From the NCBI GenBank assembly GCA_900552475.1, contig USAC01000025.1, forward strand, positions 1-24,187: 24,187 nucleotides of DNA, given 5' to 3'. This DNA comes from an uncultured Eubacteriales bacterium. Lineage in GTDB: Bacteria > Bacillota > Clostridia > Oscillospirales > Oscillospiraceae. The notes below the pieces were generated by a model. That model was not told where the DNA came from and did no database searches. It saw only the letters and a program-made list of their open reading frames with translations. A program made the position numbers and the translations under genes. Position 1 is the stretch's first letter. Every line of letters begins with the position of its first letter. Shown here in pieces: positions 15,911-22,633 of this stretch.

Positions 15911-16002
15911 ATGCCTCCGGCGGCACACTTTTTGCCAACAGCGGCAAAAAGTGTGCAAAAAACGCCGCTTAAACCTGCGGTTTAAGAATCCCTTAGCGCG
16001 CC
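15911..16002 (+). repeat. Intergenic repeat family 2, copy 1
   Basis: A 14-bp perfect hairpin (15923-15936/15943-15956; loop AACAGC) is followed by AAAAAACGCCGC and a second hairpin (CTTAAACC/GGTTTAAG, 15968-15986). A second copy with the same order lies at 24081-24175. The main hairpins differ by a paired change. Confidence 0.8.
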
Positions 16003-16061
16003 CCGCACGTTTCAGGTTGTTAGGGTGCGTACCACACGGTTGATGGATTTTGCAGGGGGCA

Positions 16062-16303
16062 TGAAATGTAGGATCGTCTCTGCGCCCGCGCCGCTGCCGC
16101 TGACCGCTCCAAATGCAGGGGTCTATGCGCCGAATGTGGCGGGCCACACAGGACCAGCCGCGTTCAACCGAGGTACTCCTTCCAACCGCCGTAGGGGCCG
16201 ATGCCCACATCGGCCCGCCGTTCGGTCGGGATGCTTCTTCCGACCTGCGCAGGGGGCGGCGTCCCCGACGCCCCGTGATAGATGCAAATGCTCCTACATT
16301 TCA
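16062..16303. repeat. MITE-like unit with 12-bp terminal inverted repeats
   Basis: TGAAATGTAGGA (16062-16073) and its exact reverse complement (16292-16303) bound 242 bp without a gene. Inside are GGCCGATG/CATCGGCC and GGCGTC/GACGCC stems. No target-site duplication is obvious. GTAGGGGCCGAT and CTCCTACATTT resemble short intergenic repeats I associate with Oscillospirales genomes; that is recollection, not a search. Confidence 0.5.
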
Positions 16304-16438
16304 AAATATGAACGGCAGCGGCGCACAATGGCAGACAATACTGCATTTAGGCCACGTCCTACCGAAAATCCCGCGAATCGACCGGAATTGAAATAAAAAT
16401 CCCCCCGATCTACCGACAACAGAAAGGACATTGTTCCT

Positions 16439-18679
16439 ATGGCAAAGAAAAAAACAGAAGAACGCACCGTCCATCGGACGGCGGATCCGAATGTGATGGG
16501 TCTGCGCGGCACGGTGGTCGATCAGGCAATCACCGAGACGCTCGACGCGAACTACATGCCCTATGCTATGAGCGTCATCGTCTCGCGCGCCATCCCCGAA
16601 ATCGACGGCTTCAAGCCGTCGCACCGCAAGCTGCTCTACACGATGTATAAAATGGGCCTGCTCACGGGCGGGCGCACGAAGTCGGCGAACATCGTCGGGC
16701 AGACAATGCGCCTCAACCCCCATGGCGACGCCGCCATCTATGAGACGATGGTGCGTCTGGCCAAGGGAAACGAGTCGCTGCTGCACCCGTTCGTCGACAG
16801 CAAGGGCAACTTCGGCAAGGTCTACTCCCGCGACATGGCCTATGCCGCGAGCCGATACACCGAGGCCAAGCTCGCCCCCATCTGCGCCGAGCTCTTCCGC
16901 GACCTCGACTGCGACGCGGTCGACTTCGTGGACAACTACGACGGCACGATGAAAGAGCCCGCCCTCCTGCCGACGACGTTCCCGAACGTGCTCGTCTCGG
17001 CCAACCAGGGCATCGCCGTCGGCATGGCGAGCCAGATCTGCGGCTTCAACCTCGCCGAGGTCTGCGACACGACGATCGCCTATCTGAAAAATCCCGATCA
17101 CGACATCGCCTCCACCCTGCTTGCGCCGGACTTTCCCACCGGCGGGCAGATCATCTGCGACGAGGACGAGCTGCGCCGGATCTACGCGACGGGGCGCGGC
17201 GGCCTGAAGGTCCGCGCGCGCTGGCGCTACGATAAAAAGGAAAACGTCATCGAGGTCTACGAGATTCCCTACTCCACCTCCATCGAGGTCATTCTCGACA
17301 AGGTCGCCGAGCTCGTCAAGGCCGGCAAGGTCAAGGAGATCAGCGACATGCGCGACGAGACGGATCTGTCCGGCCTGAAGCTCGCCATCGACCTCAAGCG
17401 CGGCGTCGACCCCGAAAAGCTCATGCAGAAGCTCTTCAAGCTCACCCCCCTGCAGGACACGGCGAGCTGCAACTTCAACATCCTCATCGGCGGTATGCCG
17501 CGCGTGATGGGCGTGGGCGAGATTCTGCAGGAGTGGACGGCTTGGCGCACGGAGTGCGTCAAGCGCCGCGTGTTCTATATCCTCAGCCGCAAGAAGGAGA
17601 AGCTGCACCTGCTGCTCGGCCTGAAGCGGATCCTGCTCGACATCGACAAGGCCATCGCCATCATCCGCGAGACGGAGGAGGAGGCCGAGGTCATCCCCAA
17701 CCTGATGATCGGCTTCGGCATCGACGAAAAGCAGGCCGAATACGTCGCCGAGATCAAGCTGCGCAACATCAATAAGGAGTATATCCTCAAGCGCGTGCAG
17801 GAGACACAGTCCCTCGCCGACGAGATCGATGACCTTGAGGACACGCTGGCAAAGCCCGCGCGCGTCCGCAGGATCATCATCTCGGAGCTCGAGACCGTCC
17901 GCAAGAAGTACGGTCAGCCGCGCAAGACCGAGATTCTCTACGGCCACGAGGTCGAGGAGTACCGCGAGGAGGAGCAGGTCGAGGACTACCCCGTGACGCT
18001 GTTCCTCTCCCGTGAGGGGTACTTCAAGAAGATCACGCCCCAGTCGCTGCGCATGTCCGGCGAGCAGAAGTACAAGGAGGGCGACGGCCCCATGCAGCAG
18101 ATTGAGACGACGAACGCCGCCGAGCTTATGTTCTTCACCGACCGCTGCCAGGTCTACAAGACGCGCGTCTCGGAGTTCGCCGACAGCAAGGCCTCGCTCC
18201 TCGGCGACTATCTCCCCGGCAAGCTCGGCATGGACGACGGCGAGAGCGTCATCTACCTGCTCCTGCCGGGCGACTACAGCGGGCAGCTGCTGTTCTTCTT
18301 TGAAAACGGCAAGGCCGCGCGCGTGGAGCTCAAGGCCTACGCCACCGTCTCGAACCGCCGCCGCCTGACCGGCGCCTACAGCGACAAGAGCCCGCTCGTG
18401 ACGATCCTTCCGCTGCGGGAGGATCAGGAGCTGGCGCTTCTTTCGAGCGAGCCGCGCGCGCTCATCTTCCACACGTCCCAGCTCGCGCCCAAGGCCACCC
18501 GCACGACGCAGGGCGTCGCCGTCATGACGCTCAAGCCCAAGTACCACCTCCAGCGCGCCGTGCCGGTGGAGCAGTCCGGCATCGTCAACCTCACCCGCTA
18601 CCGCACGCGCAGCATCCCCGCCGCGGGCGCGCTCGTCAAGCCCGAGGATCAGGGTGAGGAGCAGCTGTCGCTGCTGTAA
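16439..18679 (+). CDS. Type IIA DNA topoisomerase subunit A, divergent (ParC/GyrA-like)
   Basis: This is the 746-residue DNA-cleaving subunit that partners the upstream B-like protein. The N-terminal winged helix has SRAIPEIDGFKPSHRKLLY (49-67). The active-site Tyr is Y140 in AASRYTEAKLAP. The quinolone-region equivalent is PHGDAAIYETMVRL (94-107): Ala98 replaces the usual Ser and Glu102 the usual Asp. A tower and coiled-coil gate follow to about residue 490, then a C-terminal beta-pinwheel (LFLSREGYFKKITPQSLR onwards). No GyrA box (QRRGGKG) is visible, which argues for a topoisomerase IV-type or other non-supercoiling function. Start ATG 16439 has AGAAAGGA. The yitT-like gene starts 33 nt after the stop with no terminator between, so they are probably cotranscribed. 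Confidence 0.88.
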   Translation: MAKKKTEERTVHRTADPNVMGLRGTVVDQAITETLDANYMPYAMSVIVSRAIPEIDGFKPSHRKLLYTMYKMGLLTGGRTKSANIVGQTMRLNPHGDAAIYETMVRLAKGNESLLHPFVDSKGNFGKVYSRDMAYAASRYTEAKLAPICAELFRDLDCDAVDFVDNYDGTMKEPALLPTTFPNVLVSANQGIAVGMASQICGFNLAEVCDTTIAYLKNPDHDIASTLLAPDFPTGGQIICDEDELRRIYATGRGGLKVRARWRYDKKENVIEVYEIPYSTSIEVILDKVAELVKAGKVKEISDMRDETDLSGLKLAIDLKRGVDPEKLMQKLFKLTPLQDTASCNFNILIGGMPRVMGVGEILQEWTAWRTECVKRRVFYILSRKKEKLHLLLGLKRILLDIDKAIAIIRETEEEAEVIPNLMIGFGIDEKQAEYVAEIKLRNINKEYILKRVQETQSLADEIDDLEDTLAKPARVRRIIISELETVRKKYGQPRKTEILYGHEVEEYREEEQVEDYPVTLFLSREGYFKKITPQSLRMSGEQKYKEGDGPMQQIETTNAAELMFFTDRCQVYKTRVSEFADSKASLLGDYLPGKLGMDDGESVIYLLLPGDYSGQLLFFFENGKAARVELKAYATVSNRRRLTGAYSDKSPLVTILPLREDQELALLSSEPRALIFHTSQLAPKATRTTQGVAVMTLKPKYHLQRAVPVEQSGIVNLTRYRTRSIPAAGALVKPEDQGEEQLSLL

Positions 18680-18712
18680 TTTCAACAAGAAATCAGACAG
18701 GAGGAGAACCGC

Positions 18713-19576
18713 ATGAAAAAGCTATCCGAAGTCCTGACGCGCTACGGGATCATCACCGCCGCCTGCGCCCTCTACGCGGTCGGCTTTAACTGGTGCTTCG
18801 ACCCCAACCACATCAGCGTGGGCGGCTTTACCGGCATCGCCCAGATCATCAACCACTATCTGCCGCAGCTGCCGATCGGTACGCTGGCGCTGGTGATGAA
18901 CATCCCGCTCTTTATCCTCGGGTGGAAAAAGATCGGCAAGGCGCTGCTGTTTTCCTCCCTGTACGCCACGGCCGTCAGCTCCGTCATGATCGACGCGCTC
19001 GCCGCGGTGCATACGTTCCAGCCGATGGATCCCATCCTCGCGTGTCTCTACGGCGGTGCGATCTGCGGCATCGCCTTCGGCGTGATGCTGCGCCAGGGCG
19101 CCACCACCGGCGGCACGGAGCTGGCCGCGCGGCTGCTGAAGCTCAAGTTCGAGTCCATCTCCATCGGCACGCTCTGCCTCATGATCGACGTGCTCGTGAC
19201 GTTCGGCTACGCGCTCATCTTCCGCGACATGACCCGCGCGCTCTACGGCGTCATCGCGCTCTATGTCTCCTCGCTGCTGATGGACAAGGTCGTCTACGGC
19301 CCGAACGCCGCCAAGATGGCCTATATCATCAGCGACCACTCTGAGGAGATCACGCAAAAGCTCCTCGAGCTCGACCGCGGCGTGACGCTGCTCGACGGGT
19401 GCGGCGCGTGGAGCGGCCGGCGCAAGGACGTCATTCTCTGTGCCTTCGGCCGCAGCCACATCGTACCGATCAAAAAGCTCGTGCAGGAGATCGACCCGGA
19501 CGCCTTCGTCATCGTCTGCGACGCGCACGAGATCCTCGGCGAGGGCTTCGGCACCTACACGCCGGGCGGACTGTAA
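18713..19576 (+). CDS. YitT family membrane protein (DUF161 + DUF2179)
   Basis: This is a 287-residue protein with five or six hydrophobic helices in the first 200 residues (for example 12-31, 52-70, 77-97, 108-126, 150-172) and a soluble C-terminal DUF2179 domain. The family signatures are NHISVGGFTGIAQIIN near the N-terminus, MLRQGATTGGTELAARLL (124-141), and the C-terminal ITQKLLELDRGVTLLDGCGAWSG followed by EIDPDAFVIVCDAHEILGEGF. YitT proteins are widespread in Firmicutes; their transport or signalling substrate is unknown, and DUF2179 is thought to be a regulatory domain. The ATG follows AGGAGGAGAACCGC. It sits between the parC-like gene and a lipoprotein gene, 16 nt upstream of the latter. 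Confidence 0.93.
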   Translation: MKKLSEVLTRYGIITAACALYAVGFNWCFDPNHISVGGFTGIAQIINHYLPQLPIGTLALVMNIPLFILGWKKIGKALLFSSLYATAVSSVMIDALAAVHTFQPMDPILACLYGGAICGIAFGVMLRQGATTGGTELAARLLKLKFESISIGTLCLMIDVLVTFGYALIFRDMTRALYGVIALYVSSLLMDKVVYGPNAAKMAYIISDHSEEITQKLLELDRGVTLLDGCGAWSGRRKDVILCAFGRSHIVPIKKLVQEIDPDAFVIVCDAHEILGEGFGTYTPGGL

Positions 19577-19592
19577 GATCGGAGGGATCGGC

Positions 19593-20264
19593 ATGAAGAA
19601 GCTCTGCTGCGCGCTGCTCGCGGCGGCAACGCTGGCGCTGTGCGGCTGCGGCTCGTTTCTCGAGCGCACCTACAGCTCCTCCCAGCCGCACAGCGCGACT
19701 TATTATGAGAGCGAGGACCGCTCTGTCCTGCGTGCGGAGGGGTATCAGGACCTCGTGAACGACATTCTGCTGCTCGTCGGTGAGAACGCCAAGGAGGGCA
19801 CCATCTGGCTCTACAACACCTCCGACAGCGACACGCAGGACGCGGGCGAGGCCGCCCGCCGCGCCTGTCAGGAGGTGCAGACCCAGACGCCGATGGGCGC
19901 CTATATGGTCGACTATCTGACGTGCAAGACCTCCGCCGGCTCGCGCAGCTATACGCAGATCGACCTGACGATCGGCTATCGCCGCACGGCGGAGCAGGCC
20001 GCGGCCATCGTCCACGCGACGAGCGTGTCGGCGCTGCACGACCTGCTGACCGAGGCCGCCGCGCAGGATAAGAGCGAGCTTGTCGTCTCCGTGGAGTATT
20101 TCGACCGGCAGGAGCAGCAGGTGCGCCAGACCGTCGCGCAGGTGCGTCAGGAGATCACGCAGGTCACGGGCCGCGAACCGGCGGCGTGGGAGGTCAATTT
20201 CTACCCCACGGATACAAATCCCGGCATCATCGAGATCATTTTGAGAAGCGGCGCGAAAGATTGA
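19593..20264 (+). CDS. Predicted lipoprotein of unknown function
   Basis: This is a 223-residue protein with a short basic head, a hydrophobic stretch and a lipobox-like LCGC, placing the lipidated residue at Cys19 (MKKLCCALLAAATLALCGC). The mature part is a mixed alpha/beta domain with no motif I recognise. It includes regular repeats of acidic residues and a C-terminal WEVNFYPTDTNPGIIEIIL strand pair. The position -2 Cys of the lipobox is atypical, so the exact cleavage point is uncertain. GGAGGG precedes the ATG at 19593. It is cotranscribed with the YitT-like gene (16-nt gap). Its stop lies only 10 bp before the consensus promoter of the tRNA gene. Confidence 0.8.
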   Translation: MKKLCCALLAAATLALCGCGSFLERTYSSSQPHSATYYESEDRSVLRAEGYQDLVNDILLLVGENAKEGTIWLYNTSDSDTQDAGEAARRACQEVQTQTPMGAYMVDYLTCKTSAGSRSYTQIDLTIGYRRTAEQAAAIVHATSVSALHDLLTEAAAQDKSELVVSVEYFDRQEQQVRQTVAQVRQEITQVTGREPAAWEVNFYPTDTNPGIIEIILRSGAKD

Positions 20265-20274
20265 AAATCAGGGC

Positions 20275-20303
20275 TTGACAACCCGGCGCGGACGCAGTAT
20301 AAT
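20275..20303 (+). promoter_or_regulatory. Consensus promoter of tRNA-Gly
   Basis: A perfect TTGACA (20275-20280), 17-bp spacer and perfect TATAAT (20298-20303) are present. The start would be near 20310, seven bases before the mature tRNA. It is the only full-consensus promoter in the window, as expected for a stable RNA. Confidence 0.95.
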
Positions 20304-20316
20304 GTGTCTTGCGTTT

Positions 20317-20392
20317 GCGGGCGTAGCTCATCTGGTAGAGCGCGACCTTGCCAAGGTCGAGGTAGCGAGTTCGAGCCTCGTCGCCCGCTCCA
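20317..20392 (+). tRNA. tRNA-Gly (anticodon GCC)
   Basis: This is a 76-nt cloverleaf. The acceptor stem is GCGGGCG/CGCCCGC, the D-arm GCTC..GAGC, the anticodon stem CGACC/GGTCG with loop TTGCCAA (anticodon GCC at the expected position), and the T-arm GCGAG/CTCGT with TTCGAGC. CCA is encoded. It reads GGC/GGU glycine codons. It is a single-gene transcription unit with its own promoter and terminator. A partial copy of its 3' end recurs at 20540-20562. Confidence 0.98.
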
Positions 20393-20394
20393 AG
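20372..20394 (+). repeat. 23-bp direct repeat, copy 1 (3' end of tRNA-Gly)
   Basis: The last 21 bases of the tRNA plus AG recur exactly at 20540-20562, in the same orientation, 168 bp downstream. Both copies are followed by similar hairpin terminators. Confidence 0.9.
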
Positions 20395-20397
20395 TGA

Positions 20398-20433
20398 AGA
20401 GAAACACCATCCGTTGGATGGTGTTTCTCTTTT
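20398..20433 (+). terminator. Terminator of tRNA-Gly
   Basis: Perfect 15-bp arms (20398-20412, 20416-20430) with a GTT loop are followed by TTT, five bases after the tRNA CCA. Confidence 0.92.
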
Positions 20434-20539
20434 GCCGAATCGGGCCGTGGCTCGAAAGGGCATGAGCGAAGCGAAAGAAATGTGCCGGCGGCACATTTCG
20501 ATGCCCGTGTGCGTGTCACGGCGCCAAATGCGCCGTGAG

Positions 20540-20562
20540 CGAGCCTCGTCGCCCGCTCCAAG
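20540..20562 (+). repeat. 23-bp direct repeat, copy 2 (orphan tRNA-Gly 3' end)
   Basis: This is an exact copy of the tRNA-Gly 3' end with no 5' part of a tRNA before it. It is followed at once by a terminator with the same GTT loop as the tRNA terminator, but with altered, still perfectly paired arms. Confidence 0.9.
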
Positions 20563-20563
20563 C

Positions 20564-20601
20564 AAAAGAGAGTACCATCTGTTAGATGGTACTCTCTTTT
20601 T
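20564..20601. terminator. Second terminator after the orphan tRNA end
   Basis: Perfect 17-bp arms (20564-20580, 20584-20600) with a GTT loop and T-tract are present. The A-rich left foot also makes it a possible stop for the leftward prmA transcript. Confidence 0.85.
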
Positions 20602-20633
20602 GCGCTTCGGCGCTGACCGTCCCTTAGACGCAG

Positions 20634-20670
20634 ATCCACCGTCCGACGGAAAGCCCGGCGGACGGTGGAT
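20634..20670 (-). terminator. Hairpin downstream of prmA
   Basis: Perfect 12-bp GC-rich arms (20634-20645, 20659-20670) lie 10 bp past the prmA stop. No T-run follows on the minus strand, so it may be a transcript-end stabiliser rather than a classical terminator. Confidence 0.5.
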
Positions 20671-20680
20671 TTATGTCGCT

Positions 20681-21637
20681 TTATTTGCACAGATACGAGA
20701 ACCAGCCCTCGCTCTGGCGGGTTTTGAGGATCGTCCAACCGTCGGCGCGGAGCTTGTCGGCGACCTCTTCGGCGCGGTCATCGATGATGCCCGAGCAGAG
20801 GAACAGTCCCCCATCCTTCAGAAACGGCCGCACGCGGCCGGAGAGCCCCATAATCACGTCCGCGACGATGTTCGCCACGACGATGTCATATTCCCCGCCG
20901 AACTCGCCCTGCAGCTGCCGGTCCGTCAGCACGTCGCCCCAGCGGACGGTATAGCGGTCGCGCCCGACGCCGTTGAGCGCCGCGTTTTCATACGCCACGT
21001 CCACACACTTCTCGTCGATGTCGCAGGCGAAGGCGCGCGACGCGCCGAGCACCAGCGCCGCAATCGAGAGGATGCCGCTGCCGCAGCCGAGGTCGAGCAC
21101 CTTCTCGCCGCCGTGGATCTGCTGCTCCAGCTCCGTCAGGCACAGGCGCGTCGTCGCGTGGCTCCCCGTGCCGAACGTCAGGCCGGGGTTCAGCACCAGC
21201 GCCGCGCGCCCCGCCGGGACGTTCGCGCTCTCCCACTCCGGGATGACGATCAGCCGCTCGCCGATCTCCATCGGCTTATAAAACTGCTTCCAGTTGTTCT
21301 CCCAGTCGGAGTCGGCCATCTTGCCGACCGCGACGTGAATCGGCGCGCAGGCGGGGTTCGCCTGCTCCAGCGCGGAAAGCGCCGCGCGCGCATCGCTGAG
21401 CAGCTTCTCCCCGTCCGCGTCGTCCGGGAGATAGAACGTGACGCGGCTCAGGCCGCGCTTTTCCTGCATGAGCGCGTCGTCGACATAGTCCCAATACTGG
21501 TGGTTATGCTCCAGAAAATCGTGGAAATCCGCCTCGTCATCGATCACAAGACCCGTGACACCGAGCGCCTCGAGCCGCTCGGACACCGCGTCCAGTCCCG
21601 CCGGGGCGGTATCCACCTTTACTTCCAGCCAATTCAT
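20681..21637 (-). CDS. prmA: Ribosomal protein L11 methyltransferase
   Basis: This is a 318-residue S-adenosylmethionine-dependent enzyme that methylates ribosomal protein L11. The N-terminal substrate-recognition domain (MNWLEVKVDT onwards) leads to DWENNWKQFYKP (111-122). The catalytic domain has NPGLTFGTGSHATT (150-163), the SAM motif LDLGCGSGILS (181-191), the acidic-loop DIDEKCVDVAYENAALNG and NIVADVI. All are PrmA hallmarks and the length is normal. ATG 21635-21637 lies 3 nt after the degV stop codon, so translation is probably coupled; the ribosome site inside the degV end is weak. In many Firmicutes prmA neighbours dnaJ and rsmE; that context is absent here. Confidence 0.95.
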   Translation of the reverse strand: MNWLEVKVDTAPAGLDAVSERLEALGVTGLVIDDEADFHDFLEHNHQYWDYVDDALMQEKRGLSRVTFYLPDDADGEKLLSDARAALSALEQANPACAPIHVAVGKMADSDWENNWKQFYKPMEIGERLIVIPEWESANVPAGRAALVLNPGLTFGTGSHATTRLCLTELEQQIHGGEKVLDLGCGSGILSIAALVLGASRAFACDIDEKCVDVAYENAALNGVGRDRYTVRWGDVLTDRQLQGEFGGEYDIVVANIVADVIMGLSGRVRPFLKDGGLFLCSGIIDDRAEEVADKLRADGWTILKTRQSEGWFSYLCK

Positions 21638-21640
21638 CGC

Positions 21641-22513
21641 TCAGCGCTCTTTCCCGACAAAGAAGATGCCGATCGTGTTCGGGCCGGTGTGACTGCCGAT
21701 GACCGGGCCGATGAAGTTGATGTGTACCTCGGGCGTGCCGTAGCGCGCCTTGATCTGGTCGGCGACCCAGCGCGCCTCGTCCTCGCAGTCGGCCTGGCAG
21801 ATGAACATGGTCTGCTTCTCCGGCGCGATGCCGAGCTCGCCGATCTTGTCGATCAGCGCGTTGAGCGACGCCTTGCGCCCGCGCACCTTGCCGACGGGGA
21901 CGAGCTTGCCCTCGTCGGACGTGTGCATGACCGGCTTGATCGAGAGCATCGTGCCGAGCAGCGCCGACGTCGCGCTGACGCGGCCGCCGCGCTTGAGATA
22001 GTTCAGGTCGTCCACCGTGAACCAGTGGTCGACGCTCAGGCGGTTCGAGACAACCCAGTCCGCGAGCTCCTTCGCGCTCAGACCCGCGCGCTTCTGCTGC
22101 ACCGTGAGGTAGAGCAGAAGCCCCTGTCCCAGCGAGGCCGAGAGCGAGTCGACGACGTAGATCTCCCGCTCGGGATAGTCCGCGCGCAGGTCGTCCGCCG
22201 CGATGGTTGCCGACTGGTACGTCGTTGAGAGCGCGGACGAAAAGCACACGCAGACGATATCCTTGCCCGTGTCGAGCACGGCGCGCATGGCGTCCTGGAA
22301 CTGCCCGACGTTGGCCGCCGAGGTCGACGCGACCTTCCCGGCGCGGATGGCGCCGTAGAACTCCGCGTTGCTGATGGCGCTGCCGTCGAGGTAGTTCGGG
22401 TAGTCCTTTCCCTCCAGGTGCACCGTCAGGGGCACCACGTTCAGCTCCAGCTCCTTAGCCATCTCGTCGGAGAGGTCGCAGCAGCTGTCGGTCATGATGA
22501 TATATTCACTCAT
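21641..22513 (-). CDS. DegV family fatty-acid-binding protein (FakB-like)
   Basis: This is a 290-residue cytoplasmic lipid-binding protein. DegV/FakB proteins hold one fatty acid for phosphorylation by the kinase FakA. Signatures are MTDSCCDLS (7-15), TSAANVGQF (64-72) in the fatty-acid pocket, SSALSTTYQSA (92-102), the middle DDLNYLKRGGRVSATSALLGTMLSIKPV helix pair and the C-terminal GPVIGSHTGPNTIGIFF. No FakA gene is in the window. ATG 22511-22513 has AAGGAG. Its promoter region (22572-22600) carries an extended -10, and the prmA gene follows at a 3-nt gap, making a degV-prmA unit. Confidence 0.93.
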   Translation of the reverse strand: MSEYIIMTDSCCDLSDEMAKELELNVVPLTVHLEGKDYPNYLDGSAISNAEFYGAIRAGKVASTSAANVGQFQDAMRAVLDTGKDIVCVCFSSALSTTYQSATIAADDLRADYPEREIYVVDSLSASLGQGLLLYLTVQQKRAGLSAKELADWVVSNRLSVDHWFTVDDLNYLKRGGRVSATSALLGTMLSIKPVMHTSDEGKLVPVGKVRGRKASLNALIDKIGELGIAPEKQTMFICQADCEDEARWVADQIKARYGTPEVHINFIGPVIGSHTGPNTIGIFFVGKER

Positions 22514-22543
22514 AGAAATTTCTCCTTTTCGGGGTAGAATCCA

Positions 22544-22557
22544 CCGGCCGCGGCCGG
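22544..22557. promoter_or_regulatory. 14-bp GC palindrome in the degV leader
   Basis: CCGGCCGCGGCCGG is a perfect palindrome between the degV -10 and its ribosome site. It could be an operator, a leader hairpin or chance in a GC-rich genome. Confidence 0.3.
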
Positions 22558-22571
22558 CACTTTTCGCTCCT

Positions 22572-22600
22572 AATATAACATATTAGAGCTTGGAAGAAAA
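22572..22600 (-). promoter_or_regulatory. Weak candidate promoter of degV
   Basis: On the minus strand a -10 TATATT (22572-22577) with extended TG has a poor -35 TTTTCT (22595-22600) at 17 bp. The -10 sits in a 7-bp inverted repeat (CTAATAT/ATATTAG, 22570-22586). Confidence 0.45.
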
Positions 22601-22633
22601 GCGTCCCGCAAAAATTTACGGATCGTTCACGGG

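Larger units (their letters stand above)
15863..16438. other. 576-bp repeat-filled gap between the parE-like and parC-like genes
   Basis: The stretch holds a family 2 repeat (15911-16002) and a MITE-like unit with 12-bp terminal inverted repeats (16062-16303), followed by 135 bp with no recognisable element except the parC ribosome site (AGAAAGGA). The frames crossing it show no start with a ribosome site and no family. No good promoter for the parC-like gene was found here. Confidence 0.6.

Noticed and set aside
16164..16346. 60-residue minus-strand ORF inside the MITE-like unit
   Set aside because: It has no ribosome site and no recognisable domain, and it crosses the inverted-repeat end and internal stems.
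16388..16416. TTGAAA-17-TACCGA as promoter for the parC-like gene
   Set aside because: The -10 matches only 3/6 and the start would fall on the ribosome-binding site.
16301..18688. 795-codon open frame on the minus strand opposite the parC-like gene
   Set aside because: Same reason: it is a shadow of a conserved gene, with no start signal or recognisable domain.
20236..20565. Small minus-strand ORF antisense to tRNA-Gly
   Set aside because: Its peptide is simply the reverse of the tRNA and terminators. Such ORFs are a known false annotation.
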